Positions 11,837 through 22,794 are shown, counted from the first letter of the stretch. The stretch: 64,000 nt of DNA from Cladopsammia gracilis (GCA_022457155.1 JAJGOT010000137.1:1057501-1121500); one strand, 5' to 3'. Numbers and translations are program-made. Notes: a model not told the origin generated them from the sequence alone.

Positions 11837-12546
11837 ATTAGCATCCTTATCAGTAACGATTTGTTCAAGCATAAGCAAGCAAAAACAACAATAAAAACCG
11901 ACGTTTCGGTGTTATCATGACGCCATTGTCAAGGTAACTTGTGAATGAAATGTAAATGACAACACAGAGTATTATTTTTTGAAGCAGTGTTGGCGCTAAA
12001 ATTAACATAACAGAAAGTGCGACAGCCTTCACCCAAAGAAACTGGAGACACTGTTCGAGTGGTTCTACCATTTAAAGATCAAGTCTCAGCAGATATTGTC
12101 AGCAAACAGCTCAAGTCCCTCAGCCTGAAGGTGCAGACCACCATCCAGCTCGTGTTTGTGAGCCACAAAATTGATATTAAGGAACTTAAAGTACACGAAA
12201 CAAAGCCATCGATTGTAAACCAACAATGTGTCGTGTACAAATTCCAATGTGACCTCTGCGAGGCGGGGTTATGTAGGCTACACGCGCGGACATTTACACA
12301 ATCACGTGGATGGACATAAACAGCAGTCATCCTCTATTTTTAAACACTATAACTATAAGGATGACTTGTTGAGGCGCTTCTCGGTACTTAAGAAATGTAC
12401 TTTCTGTTATGTTAATTTTAGCGCCAACACTGCTTCAAATACTTGCTGTCATTTACATTTCATTCACAAGTTACCTTGACAGTGGCATCAGTGACGACAC
12501 CGAAACGTCGGTTTTTATCGTTTGTTTTTGCTTGATTAGCATCCTT
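11837..12546 (+). mobile_element. Penelope-like element remnant with inverted flanks
   Basis: Direct repeats ATTAGCATCCTT bound the insert (11837-11848 and 12535-12546), a convincing 12-bp target duplication. Inside, about 130-bp flanks are inverted copies of each other (11870-12020 versus 12400-12534), each with the block CCGACGTTTCGGTG or its complement. Between them lies the C-terminal end of the ORF. Penelope-like elements often have such pseudo-LTRs. The reverse transcriptase is missing. Confidence 0.7.
12017..12477 (+). pseudogene. Penelope-like element ORF C-terminus with GIY-YIG endonuclease motif
   Basis: One frame encodes VRVVLPFKDQVSADIV and VVYKFQCDLCEAG. After a one-base shift near the GGGG at 12262, the next frame gives YVGYTRGHLHNHV and a His-rich tail. 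The CDLC cysteine pair followed by a YVG-YT core is the GIY-YIG endonuclease layout of Penelope-like elements. The frameshift and missing upstream RT make it a dead copy. Confidence 0.65.
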
Positions 12547-12892
12547 TAATTAAGGTAAATATAAAACAATTTATAAGCCAGAGCTCGGTTGTTCAAAGCT
12601 AACCCGGCGTTAGCATCAATTTTGATTCCAGTTAAATAATAAAAATTAATATCAATGGAGAATTTTCTAAAGTATTTTCATCCTTTCAGTTTCGTTTCTG
12701 ACTTGTCTTCAAAAATATAAACTAGTCATATTCCTGCAATGCTGTTTCTAACATAGTGTGTGCATGGATGCCAGTGGTATCCTTCACAAAATTAATTATT
12801 CAGTCAGTTTAATGATGTTTTGCTTCGGGCTGATTTGTAAAGGTTTAAATGTGTCACAAAATTTGTCATGCTATTTTTTTTAAATCAGATAA

Positions 12893-13247
12893 GGCCATCC
12901 CCATAAAATGTTTTGTTTACCATCGCCTTCCCCCATGAAAGTGGGTCGGTCGGTTGGGCAAAAAAAAAGAAAATTGACTGAGGGAGCCGGAGTCCAGAAA
13001 AAGCCTGGATGCTAAGTAAGAAGGCCTGCCTACACGTGTGCTTTCAATTGCCAATGCTTTCCCAATCCAAATTTACATTACTCCTCATCTACAATGGAGG
13101 CTTTTCTATTCAAAATAAAGTCTTGATCACATGTTTTAAAAGTAAAATTTTGCTTGTCAAACAGTGTATCTGAATTTTTTTTTACTTAAATTCCAAAAAA
13201 ATGGGTTGGTCGGGCGATGGGAAAAGAAACATTTTATGGGGATGGCG
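12893..13247. mobile_element. Harbinger-like MITE, TAA target duplication
   Basis: The ends GGCCATCCCCATAAAATG and CATTTTATGGGGATGGCG are inverted repeats with TAA on both sides (12890-12892, 13248-13250). The interior has GGTCGG/GGTTGG-type blocks and no coding. Confidence 0.7.
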
Positions 13248-13250
13248 TAA

Positions 13251-14343
13251 GTCATGAAGACAAACAAAATAACAAACCAGTTGAAAGTTATTCTTGCATT
13301 ATCTATGCTTATAAACTGATTTTATGGAATTTATAGCATCATCCAGTTTATATAGTGAATGATATCTTTTGTGATGAGATTTGTGGTGTATTTTGAAGTT
13401 TATGCTGCCGACTGTTGGTGTCGCTTGCAACTGAGCTTATTTTGTGGGTGACCAAGATGGCCCCTCCATACATTTTTACTAAAAATCTTTAATACTCGTT
13501 TACCTTTAAAATATTTTAATAACTCTTGAACAGAATGCTCAGTGGTAACTTCAAATTTATACCAGATGTGTACTGTAGTTTTAAATTCTCTACAAATCCA
13601 TAAACATTTTGGAATCAAAAGTGATCTGTTTTTTAATACGACTTTTTAATTTTGATATGACTAAGATTTTTTTAAAAGCAATAAATTTTTAGCTGAAGTT
13701 TTTAACTGTTAATTAAAATGAAAAAAAAAATTAAAAATAAGTTGTGGCTCACTCGGTAAAATTTGGTTAACACAACAAAATAATGGGATTATTAAAGACT
13801 CTCTTGTGTGCAGGATGCAGTGTGCAATTATGCATGGATATGGTGGAACACGACACCAAATTAAACTGAGATCAATTTTTCATGATTCTCCAGTCTGACA
13901 CTGATTTCCAAGACAGAGCAAGGACACAACAAAAGGTTTCACTATTAAATTCCTATCACGTATTGAGATCATTAGGGACGTGAATTGGCTTAGATTGAAT
14001 TTCAAAGTTTGGTTGCCATTTGCTAGTGAGTGAGTGCATGAGTTCAGGAGGTGGCCACACATTGAAATTCAAAACTTAAAAGTAGACTTCAGATATTGAC
14101 TCATTTGAGATTTTTTAAGATATGAGAGTGATTTATCTGGTAACAACAACTTATATTATAGTTAGTAGAAACCAAAACATATTCACTAATTAGCATAGTT
14201 TTCCACCTAGCCCTCCAATTATTAAATTGAACAATAAATAAATACATATACCCCGTATATACACATGCACATGTCTGCATTCCTTGTGTGAAAATTAATA
14301 TGATAAAGTGGTAGGATTAATTTGACTTACACTTTTCTTATAG
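13251..14343. other. Non-coding, no clear gene
   Basis: AT-rich sequence. Short minus-strand frames (13400-13618, 13880-14062) have no recognisable similarity or splice context. It may be intron of the gene whose exons follow. Confidence 0.4.
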
Positions 14344-14420
14344 GTTGGGTTCCTTATATGTGATAGAGATGTCAAAAAGTCAAGGAGAGTCCTTTTTGAA
14401 AGAGGAGCCAAAAAAGCAAA
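14344..14420 (+). CDS. Candidate exon of an unrecognised gene
   Basis: A 77-base open segment lies between an acceptor (TTTCTTATAG, ending 14343) and a strong donor (GTAAGA, 14421). It reads VGFLICDRDVKKSRRVLFER then GAKKAK, with coding-like composition and a basic end. It leaves phase 2, which does not match the next candidate exon at 17030 (needs phase 1), so either an exon between them is missed or the two belong to different transcripts. The family is not recognised. Confidence 0.35.
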
Positions 14421-15202
14421 GTAAGAATGATTTATACAGTGAATGTACTGAAAAAAGTGCGGTCATGAATCAGCCCGCCCCTAATATAGTAATTAAGCGG
14501 CTGCACATATAAAAATTAAACGGATCTATAAAATGTCAAACCGGAAATAAATTTAAACCACATGGTATGCAATTCACCATCAATAATTTAAAAAATACAA
14601 TATTATAGTTCCCTTGTTATTTGTGTTATTGAGATTTTGTTGTAATAACAGTGAGCCTAAGACTCCAACACATGTGTGACAACATCGGCGTACGGGAAAA
14701 ATTTTGGCGGGGGGGCTGAACTTAATTTGCCCGAATGAAACTCATGACGTCATGTTTATTCGTCATGATGATATGATTCTAGCACTCACTGACATTTTAC
14801 TTTTCTACCGCTGTGATGCGAGAATGCATGAGCTTCTAGATCTCGCATTCTTCGCACTTCACACGGTACCGATAAGATATTTTACGAGACTTCGACGAAG
14901 ACATACTTTGAACGACCAGATACCAACCACACATACTGTCCCTGAAAAAAACAAGATGGTCGCCAAATGTTATACTTCAGATACTTGGTTTCAGTCCTTG
15001 CATGGTCTACAATATCATTCCCACCCTTGATGGACCATTAGCCTTTATCGCGCCCCGCCATTTTGTATAAAAACAAAAGATTTACGCCACCCAGCCTCAC
15101 AGTGAAAAAGTTGAAAACGAGGTTGGGCGGGCAAAAAAAACAAAAACAACAAAGCATTTTATTCTCCGGGGAGTCAACATGGCCGCCGCATGATAAAGGC
15201 CT
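14421..15202. other. Probable intron / repeat DNA
   Basis: No gene is seen. A GCCCGAAT block at 14727 recurs at 15951 and 15973 beside a G-run, which looks like repeat-family ends rather than coding DNA. The 108-residue open frame at 14704-15030 has no splice or domain support. Confidence 0.35.
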
Positions 15203-15338
15203 ATAGAGGTTTTGCACAGGCAGCCATGTTGCATGGCAGGAACGATGAAAATGTTTTGCATTAGAAAGAACATTCTTTCCCATAGGGAAAAGAATCTATT
15301 GTTCCTGCCATGCAACATGGCTGCCGTGCAAAACCTCT
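15203..15338. repeat. Hairpin repeat
   Basis: The left arm AGGTTTTGCACAGGCAGCC pairs with GGCTGCCGTGCAAAACCT on the right, with a second paired block GCATGGCAGGAAC / GTTCCTGCCATGC. The loop is about 50 bp. Confidence 0.7.
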
Positions 15339-15366
15339 CAGTCTATAATGCAAATTTGTCCTTCTA

Positions 15367-15778
15367 TGGCCCTATTTACATACATGGAAAGAGGATGATC
15401 CTAGTGCTAGGATGATCCTAGAAGGTTCATTTGGTTTACATGCATAAATGCGGCATCCAGGATCAACTTTTCATTTGGTTTACCTGAAAAGTTCGGCAGG
15501 ATGGCCCCAGTACCTTCGAGTTTGGCGTGGTTGCAAAGCAAGACGGCGGGCGACAATAACAAAAGCGAAGATAACCCTGGGAAGAGGCCGTTTACATGGA
15601 GCTCGGATGATCCTAGCGCTAGGATCATCCTACCTCTCAGATAGGATTAACCGTGCGCTAGGATGATCTTAGCGCTAGGGCCAAATGCAACCCTTCGCAT
15701 GTAAACTGAAAGTTGAAAACATGTTGCGCTCGGATGATCCTAGCACTAGGATCATCCCCTTTCCATGTAAATAGGGCT
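15367..15778. mobile_element. Palindromic MITE with repeated GATCCTAGCGCTAGGATC units
   Basis: Outer ends CCTATTTACAT and ATGTAAATAGG are inverted, with CATGGAAAG / CTTTCCATG just inside. Within it a self-complementary unit of the form GGATGATCCTAGCGCTAGG recurs near 15394, 15605, 15658 and 15733 with small changes. Confidence 0.7.
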
Positions 15779-16451
15779 TGTGTCTGCTCACGCGGTTAGC
15801 ATCTTATGGAGCTATCACATCAATGGCATGATCGATGTAGTATAGAGCTCGGTTAGAAAGTTAAGTGAGTAATGCGAGTTACGATATAAAAACAATTAAT
15901 GTAAGACTTTGAATCACAAAATAATTCAGTCATTTTTCTATGTCTGTGGTGCCCGAATAGTCCACCAGTTTTGCCCGAATAATACCATATTTTTTACGAC
16001 TGGGGGGGGCCCCAGCCCCTCCCCCTCGTACACCTATGTGTGACAAGCCCTAAGGATGTCTGCGTTGGAGGCTAAGTAAGCCAGCACCTGTTAAGGGGGG
16101 TGAAACTTAACTACAGTTTTAGAGTCGTTGCTAGGGACATTATTTCTGAAGTTGCTAGGGACATTAAGTTCTAAAGTTCCTCAAAGCAAGATTTCATCAC
16201 TTAAAGCTCTTCTTTTTTCTAAGTATTTTTTAAAGCTTTCTCTTTCTATTTTTAATGTTTTAAATGTGTGTTTAACTGCAAAATCACGGCCTGTTTTTAA
16301 TTTTTTTCTTAGAAGTTAGAGGGGGGTGTATCAAAATTTTGTGACCTCAGTGGGGGGAATCTTGTGAAAAAATCCTCTGCCCCTCCACCCCCCGTTGCCC
16401 TAAAACTCAAAGGTTTTTTTTTGGTGAATCATAAGCAATTCAACGTTTTTA
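15779..16451. other. Non-coding repeat-rich DNA
   Basis: No gene is seen. The GCCCTAAGGATGTCTGCG block at 16047 matches a repeat within 22828-22905 and 25725-25808. G- and C-runs are common. Confidence 0.4.
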
Positions 16452-16593
16452 AAATCTGTAGCATGGAATTACTAGTAGGAAAAAAAAGGAAGTTATCAAT
16501 TAAAAGAAATGTATTAAAATACACCTTTATGACATGATAGCTTTTTCAATAACTTAAATTTTAACAAATCCATGCTACAGATTTTTTATTAGG
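16452..16593. repeat. Short inverted repeat
   Basis: AAAATCTGTAGCATGGA near the left is mirrored by TCCATGCTACAGATTTTTT near the right, around an AT-rich loop. The structure is MITE-like. Confidence 0.6.
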
Positions 16594-16778
16594 ATGTTCT
16601 CAAGCTGTTGACTGGTTTTATTGGAAAAAATGTAAGATGTTTGAGTTTTAAGGGTTTCAATGTTCTGGTCACGTGACTTCCAAACATGGCTGTGACTAAT
16701 GAAATTTAATGGTACCATTGACATAATGAACGTGACCAAACATCACAGCTGAGGAAGTAAAGAAAGTAAAAAAACTCA

Positions 16779-16927
16779 TAGCCAGCGTGGCAGGCGTTCT
16801 AAGGGGAAGGGGAAGGGGGAAAATTCGGGTGCGCGAGAACGCGCCCTCCCTCGCGCGCCCTTCGCATTCTCGCGCGCCCGAATTTCCTCCCTTCCCCTTC
16901 CCCTTAGAATGCCTGCCACGCAGGCTA
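16779..16927. mobile_element. TAGCC-ended foldback element with 9-bp target duplication
   Basis: The ends TAGCCAGCGTGGCAGGCG and CGCAGGCTA enclose a GGGGAAGG/CCTTCCCC palindrome. Flanks AAAAACTCA (16770-16778) and AGAAACTCA (16928-16936) are a 9-bp duplication with one mismatch. Same family type as 1439-1592. Confidence 0.75.
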
Positions 16928-17029
16928 AGAAACTCATTATTTGATGTTTGGAACTCTTCCATAGCAACCACCTTGTAGTTAAGTTTCTCCCTCCTTAACT
17001 GACTGTCTTTCTTCCTGTTTGTTCTTAAG

Positions 17030-17089
17030 GCCCTGAGCAGGGAGGGGTGAGTGGTACAAGTGGTACTGTTGCAGCTGATGTTGACCAAG
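17030..17089 (+). CDS. Candidate exon, unrecognised Ser/Thr-rich protein
   Basis: The exon follows a strong polypyrimidine tract and acceptor (TTTGTTCTTAAG, ending 17029) and ends at donor GTACAT (17090). In the frame with phase 1 entry it reads PEQGGVSGTSGTVAADVDQ and leaves phase 1. That joins in frame to the exon at 17381. No domain is recognised; the function is unknown. Confidence 0.4.
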
Positions 17090-17380
17090 GTACATGTAAA
17101 AGGAAGTCTCTTATTCCTCTTTATAGCTTCAGTGAGGGGCAGGGGGATTTTTTTGCATAATAAACATAATAAAATGCAGGGTGCCAGGCTCTGTGGAAAA
17201 CATGGGGTCCACTAGGGGAGGGTTCATAATTTATGTAGAGGGGGGCTATGTAGATTTTAGATTTTTTCCCTTCCCAATTTTTTGAAAGACCCCTATTATT
17301 TGATGTGTTTACCCCCCCCCCCCCTTCTCCACCACCACCATAAAACAAAACCCTGATGACATGGTGTACTAAGTGTGAAG

Positions 17381-17505
17381 GAACATCAAGTAATAGTGAC
17401 AGTGTGAGTGTTAATGAGAGTGATAGTAGTGACACAAAACTTTCATCATCACGTCCAGCTAAAAGAACTTGTAGTACCAGGAGTGGATGGAGTGCATCCT
17501 GTTGA
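17381..17505 (+). CDS. Candidate terminal exon, Ser-rich C-terminus
   Basis: A TACTAAG branch-point-like motif precedes the acceptor GTGTGAAG (ending 17380). The frame continues in phase from 17030-17089: GTSSNSDSVSVNESDSSDTK, then LSSSRPAKRTCSTRSGWSASC and a stop at 17503-17505. The Ser-rich run followed by a basic end is plausible for a disordered C-terminus. It lies between the arms of the inverted repeat at 17209-18131, so a transposon origin cannot be excluded. Confidence 0.4.
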
Positions 17506-17551
17506 GTCTTGTATAAATTGGCACATTTTGAGGCCATCTTGCTTCACCACC

Positions 17552-17741
17552 AATAGGCCATTTGCACGATGGCGTCATTTGACTACAACTACCAGAATTC
17601 ATTTCGTTTTTCCTTTCTTATTTAAATTTTGTAATCCCAGTGCGGTTTAAATAACAATAGCCCTAACTTGTACTACAAAACAAAAAACTGAAGGATTCTG
17701 GTAGTTGTAGTCATATGACGTCATCGTGCAAATGGCCTATT
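17552..17741. repeat. AATAGGCCATTTGCACG-ended MITE, copy 1
   Basis: The inverted ends AATAGGCCATTTGCACG enclose TAGTTGTAGTCA-type blocks. A second copy in opposite orientation lies at 28155-28344. Confidence 0.8.
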
Positions 17742-18131
17742 GGAATATAAACTTTAGAACACGGACTCTCCTCCACAGAGGCTCCCACTGGTATCCCATT
17801 AATAAAATTTTAAATAAAAATTAATAAGCGTGTGGGAGACGATGGGAAGAGCGAAAGGCTTGGTCTCCCTCCTCTCTTTCCCCGTCCAATCATCCCCTGC
17901 GTGCTTCCTTTTCCCCTCTCAGCCTCTTAGTGCTAAATATGACATTGAGTAAACTGATGGTGGCGGTTTTTATTGAATCTTTTTCGATGGTCCCCCCTTA
18001 TACCTTCTTTCACGTCCAGAGAAATTTTCGATAGCCCCTCCCCCTAAAACCTAACGAGAAAAAATTATGGCTCCCCCTCAAAATCAACATAGCCCCCCCC
18101 CCCACCACATAAATTATGAACCCTCCCTAGG

Positions 18132-18925
18132 TTTGTTCCAGTTAGAGGGAATACATTATAAAGCCATAGATTTTGCAGAATGTTCACAGTCATGTGCAGT
18201 ACAAAATACAGAATGATTATCACCACCACAGAGAGAATGTCACTGTTTGTTGTTGCAATATTGTTTTTTAATGTGAATATGACTGTGGGATTAAAGTTAA
18301 ATACATGCAATGCCACAATTTACTGCATGTGGACTGAAGATCAGACCATTGTTTTCAAATTTCTACCAGGTAGTCATAATGATTTTGATCCCCCCCCCCC
18401 CCCCCTGCCCCGGCTAAACATTAGTAAGCATAATTTGCAGTCTGATTGATTTGGAAGTCTCAGAAGTGGCCAAGGTATTGTTGCTATAGTAACATGTATT
18501 GGTATCCTTTAATACTGCCATACGGGGACAGGGAGCGTGAAGATATCCAATTTTTTATAAGCTAACCACATCGTAACTGGACTAATAATTAGGTGAGAAA
18601 CAGTCATCAGTTGTGAATGTTTAGTTTGGTTGAAATTTCTACTAGGCAATTAAAAAAACCTTTAAGCATCTTCTATACCTCTTGGTCCTCAGTTCTTCAA
18701 GATTAAACTTTCAGCTTGGATTTTAACTTACAATGTTAACTTTTTTTGTTACAAGTACTGACATATTACCTTAGTGGCCCTTTGACATGTTTTGAAAATT
18801 TCTCAACATAATTTATGTAACAGTTTTGTTTTTGCTCAAGTTTTATTTTGTGGCATTGACTGTCTTGACTGTTTTCTCATGTGTCCTCCTCTGAGAGTTT
18901 CAATCAATTAAATTATTTAACTTTA
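18132..18925. other. Non-coding, no feature seen
   Basis: Contains a C-run near 18390 and AT-rich DNA. The open frames here have no splice or domain support. Confidence 0.4.
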
Positions 18926-19029
18926 AAATAACCACCTCGTGACCACGATTTAATAAAAAGAAAATTAATTGATTTGGGATTATTTAAATTAAATATGTCA
19001 AGTTTAAATCGTGATCAGGGTGTTCTTTT
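18926..19029. mobile_element. Short MITE abutting the LRR exon
   Basis: AACCACCTCGTGACCACG on the left is mirrored by CGTGATCAGGGTGTT on the right over about 27 bp with mismatches. It ends in the T-run just before the first LRR-exon codons and may supply that exon's splice acceptor (GATCAG). Confidence 0.6.
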
Positions 19030-20271
19030 TTTTTCCACAAATCTCTACATGAATATCTGGATGCATGGTTTCTCATAGAAGAGCTGTTAAAAGTTGACTC
19101 GATTGAAAAGATCCTCGAAATGGACGAAGATTTCAAATGTGCCTCTGAGTCATCAGGAGAAGCGGCTAGTAAGATTCTTAATCACTTGGGGATTTTATCA
19201 GAAAAGGAAGGCTTAATAGACTACAACTTCATGGAAACACCGTCACCGTGGGATTTATCAGACGAACAAGAAAGGTTTTTAACGCTCTGTGGACAGTGTT
19301 TCTTTTGCTGTTCGGCCGAGTGGAGACGAGAGCTCTTTCCTTCGTTTCTTTCTTCTGTACAAGGTTTTCTATTAATTAATTCCTCCCAGCTGCATATTAT
19401 TGCCAACGAACACTTGCTGATAACCACCGGGAATTTAAATTACATATTTTTCTCTGATGATGAAGATAACGAGCATCCAGAGAAGGATTATATTAACTTA
19501 ATTACGATAGTGGAAGATTTAAAAGCAGTTGTTGTTTGCTGTTCGGGGGAAAAGAAAGCATCGGAATTTCTTAAAAAGCATAAATTTCGTCCAGTAGACG
19601 AGTTTTTCTTAAAGAAACAACAAAGAACTTACCTTTCTTTTAGCTGCATTAAGCACCCTTTTCCCACTGAAATGATAGAGGAAGTCATAGTTGCACCGGA
19701 GTTCACCGCAACGAAGAACAGAAAACGTAATGGCGTCGAGTCGAGCGAACAGGAAAACACAACCGGTTTGCGTTTAACCGAGAACTCTGACAACAACTCT
19801 TATTCTAATCATTGCTTGTCAATGGTTAGGGACATTGATGCTTATGATGTGGACAGGTCAGTGTTAGAAATTCTCACTGATCTACTGTCTCTTGTTACCG
19901 CACCACAATGGATACGGGTTGAGGGTAAATATGGTGACGCGTGTGATGCAGAGTTGACAAAGAATCTGGTGAAAAATATAAAATTCACGAACAGACTGGA
20001 GGCATTAAGACTTAATAACATCAATTTGACAGCAAATGAAGCTGCTTTTATCGCCGAATCTTTGTATAAAGTTCCTAACTTGTATTGGCTCGACTTGTCA
20101 TTTAACCCTCTTCTTGGTGAAGGAGTCAGTTTTATAACTGAAAACCTCAGCTCTGTTCCTGACCTGAAGGGACTGGTGCTTAAAGATGTTAAAATGACAA
20201 GAAAACAAGCGGATGATTTGACGACAGCTGTTCATCACAGCAAAATCTCTCTTTTGTCCTCATCCTACCAC
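19020..20271 (+). CDS. Large exon: NACHT-end-like segment plus leucine-rich repeats
   Basis: The frame is open from 19009 and the first ATG is at 19120; there is an acceptor-like AG at 19018-19019. The upstream codons read FFHKSLHEYLDAWFLIEEL, resembling the end of the NACHT-associated region of NOD-like receptors. A middle region of about 250 residues without recognised domain follows. Residues from about 290 of the ATG frame form ribonuclease-inhibitor-type leucine-rich repeats: LEALRLNNINLTANEAAFIA, LYWLDLSFNPLLGEG, LKGLVLKDVKMTRKQADDL. The exon ends SSYH at a strong GTAAGT donor (20272) in phase 0 and joins in frame to 27312. No nucleotide-binding P-loop for NACHT is visible upstream, where a MITE sits, so the receptor may be 5'-truncated. 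Likely a cytoplasmic sensor-type protein; ligand unknown. Confidence 0.75.
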
Positions 20272-21130
20272 GTAAGTTTTCCAATGTTTTAACAATTATT
20301 GTTTACAGTATATTTAATACTCAGTTCTTGGTTTTTCTGTTTTTCCTTCTCTTGTCAGTTGATTTGACAAAAACATGAGATTTGCTTTTGAAAATAAATT
20401 TCATAGTTCAGCAGATTAATTGTAGCACAACTCATTTCAAATTCATTCCGTTAAATTAATCAAGTTAAATACAACAAATGTTTTAGTCGAGTATCAGCAT
20501 ATAAATATAAATAAATAAAAAGCTTTCATTGGAGCGATGAGATATGAAATTTTTCTTCGAGTGCTAAACTCTGACTCGTGAGATAACGAGTTGAACATGA
20601 AAACAGAATTTTAGGCAAGATTTCCGTATAACCCCACACATTAATTACGTAAAATAACACAAACATTCCACAGTATTCATTTCTGAATGAATTTAATTCA
20701 CAATAAGCGATGAATAACAAGCATAAAGGCAAACGAGTTTAATGTTCAATTCAAACAAACAATTTGCAAATGAAATCATAACACACAGTATAAACTCACA
20801 ATTTCAATTTGAATCGTCCAGCCGTGAAGGGTTCCTATTCGATTCCAAAACTGAATGAACTTAAGGTCCTCTAAGAATCCAGGAAATTTACGAAAAGATA
20901 TTTTAAGCTGCTTTTGTTGTGACTAAAGTGTCTCACGATTTGGTAATTGCTTGTCCTTCCACAATGAATTCGCTGTACCGTAGGTAAGCTTAAATTACTC
21001 TGAGAGATGTTGGCTCATATTCCATATTCCACCATAATTTTTCTGTTCTCACAGATAAAATAAATATGCTAGTGCAAACATCTTATTCTAGCAGTGGTAT
21101 TCCTACATGCTTTCTTGTTTCGTTTTCGTT
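20272..21130. other. Intron sequence after the LRR exon
   Basis: Starts with a GTAAGT donor. AT-rich with no coding signals noticed. Confidence 0.5.
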
Positions 21131-21253
21131 TTAAAACGACTTCACCAATACAATGCGCTCTGCATCTTTTTTTGCGTATTCTTCGTAAGTAAAGGACACA
21201 TCTTCACTCACTAAATTTTCCGCAGTCTTTTCCAGTTCATTGTTCGAGTCCAT
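21131..21253 (-). CDS. Small ORF (40 codons), possible first exon
   Basis: A minus-strand ATG at 21253 opens a 40-residue frame, MDSNNELEKTAENLVSEDVS then FTYEEYAKKDAERIVLVKSF. It is acidic, helix-prone and coding-like. A GTGAAG inside the end could be a donor after RIVL. The family is not recognised. It lies on the strand opposite the LRR/ROCO locus, within its first intron. Confidence 0.3.
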   Translation of the reverse strand: MDSNNELEKTAENLVSEDVSFTYEEYAKKDAERIVLVKSF

Positions 21254-21605
21254 CTTGAGCTTTTGGCGCTATAAAGTTTCTCCGACTTGTTTTACGCTAT
21301 TTTTCTGAGCGATTCAACTGAAGCGAACGAAAGCGAACAACAAACTACGAAATCAACGAGCAACGTTGTCATTTCATTCACAGTGGCGGGAAAGAAGGCT
21401 AGTGACATGGCAGCAGCTGATTGGCTATATATCGACACGTGAAACTAGCGTGATTTACAGGTGTCAATTACGATTTTGAGGTGTTCAACATGTCAATCAA
21501 AAAATGGGCGCGTTTGATTGGTTTATTGCCTAAAGTCTTATTTTAGCGCGTTGAGAGATTTTCGCATTCGGAGAGCTGGCGAGAAAGGATTTTTAATTGA
21601 AGAAG
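21254..21605. promoter_or_regulatory. Possible bidirectional promoter between two small ORFs
   Basis: This 352-bp gap separates divergent ATGs (21253 minus, 21606 plus). It has two inverted CCAAT boxes (ATTGG at 21420 and 21517) and a TATATA near 21426. It is less AT-rich than its surroundings. This is inference only. Confidence 0.25.
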
Positions 21606-21728
21606 ATGGATAAAGGAGAGAAATTCAGAAAGTTATTTTTATCCGTCGATGTTTACTTCAGTATTCGTTTCTTCGAGTTATGGTCCGATTTTCATTTACT
21701 AAATGAACCTAAACAAACTGTGTCTTGA
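21606..21728 (+). CDS. Small ORF (40 codons), doubtful
   Basis: The ATG at 21606 follows GAAG; the frame reads MDKGEKFRKLFLSVDVYFSI and on to KQTVS before TGA. It is rich in Phe/Leu. No family is recognised; it overlaps the start of an opposite-strand frame (21699-21962), so one of the two is chance. Confidence 0.2.
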   Translation: MDKGEKFRKLFLSVDVYFSIRFFELWSDFHLLNEPKQTVS

Positions 21729-22272
21729 AATAGGTTTATTCTTCAAATTGGAGTCACTTAGCTCGTTCGTTTTGTTTAGCGGTGGGGTAATAATTAAAGA
21801 AACAAGAGCAAGGAAACGAAGGTACGAGGGATCGACAGAAGATGGCTTTATCTGATTTCCCTCGGACATAATGTGAACGCCGCTAGCGTTGGACGTTTTA
21901 TCGGCTTCAAAAGTTTGCATCGAAAAAATTTGACAGCTAGGGACGGGAAAGACCTCCTTCAACTTCTATGGAATATTTCATATAGATGCTGACAAAAACG
22001 TCCCCGCCGGCGAGCCGAAAAGTTTTGAGCTTTTTCTGATGTTTTTTTAATACATCTGCAGGGAGCATTATTCGTTGTGGTCGACCGATCATGCATCAAT
22101 GGTATAAACAATATCCAAATGTCAAATGACAGTATGTAGAAAACGAATGTAGTTTAAACGACGGAAAATTAAAAAAAAAACATACAAAAACAAGATGCAA
22201 TGTCTTGAATATGAACTAAATATTTGAAAGAAATCATCTTGAAGATGATTTTGAAGATTAAATCATCGACAG
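21729..22272. other. Intron or repeat DNA with an 87-residue minus frame
   Basis: The minus-strand frame 21699-21962 reads MQTFEADKTSNASGVHIMSE and SSVDPSYLRFLALVS in part, which has coding-like composition but no domain, splice site or partner. The remainder shows nothing recognisable. Confidence 0.25.
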
Positions 22273-22786
22273 CATTTTCGGCTACCGTGTAGGAGTTTAA
22301 TTTTGCGGGAGTTAAGTTTTGCAAATTTCCTTCGATCCGAAAAATTTTCCGCCGCAGAAATATACTCCCGCAGAAAAATTAGTAAATCTTGTTTCAACGC
22401 TGTATATATGCTTAATAGGAATATTTTAAAAGTGAACATAATAGGAAACGCTAGCGAAAGTTAATAAAATACATTTTTGATATCATATGGGGCTTTTCAC
22501 GGAAAACCGTACTTTTCCGCTTCTGTGTCACCAGAGACTGTTATTATAATCGAGTAATGCGTTTTAACAAGAACGTACAATAATTCACTCAGGCCTTCTC
22601 GTTGTGTATGTTTATGTTGGCGCTAGAACAGCAACCATAACTATGAAAACTGAAGAAACTTCCGGTAATACCGATACTGCCTTTCCTCCCAGGAGAAATT
22701 CTAGCAAAAACTTCCCCTCGCAAAACAAATTCAGTCGACAATCCGCGAAATTTTTCTTCCCGCAAAAATTTCTTCGTATACGGTAT
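22273..22786. repeat. TTTTGCGGGA-type inverted repeat element
   Basis: The left end TACCGTGTAGGAG followed by TTTTGCGGGAG is mirrored by TCCCGCAAAAATTTC and GTATACGGTA. The CGCGGGA/TTTCGC blocks resemble the element at 34388-34778. No coding. Confidence 0.45.
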
Positions 22787-22794
22787 ATAAAGTT

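Larger units (their letters stand above)
17209..18131. repeat. Inverted repeat pair around the candidate 3' exon
   Basis: AGGGTTCATAATTTATGT near 17219 is mirrored by ACATAAATTATGAACCCT near 18107, with G-rich continuations. They could be the ends of one 0.9-kb element or two separate insertions; no clear target duplication is seen. Confidence 0.5.

Noticed and set aside
11892..12515. Hammerhead motif near CCGAAACGTCGG of the Penelope-like flanks
   Set aside because: GAAAC is present but no CTGANGA core at the required distance.
15038..15666. Several 67-81 codon frames on both strands
   Set aside because: All lie in or across palindromic repeats and are mirror images of each other.
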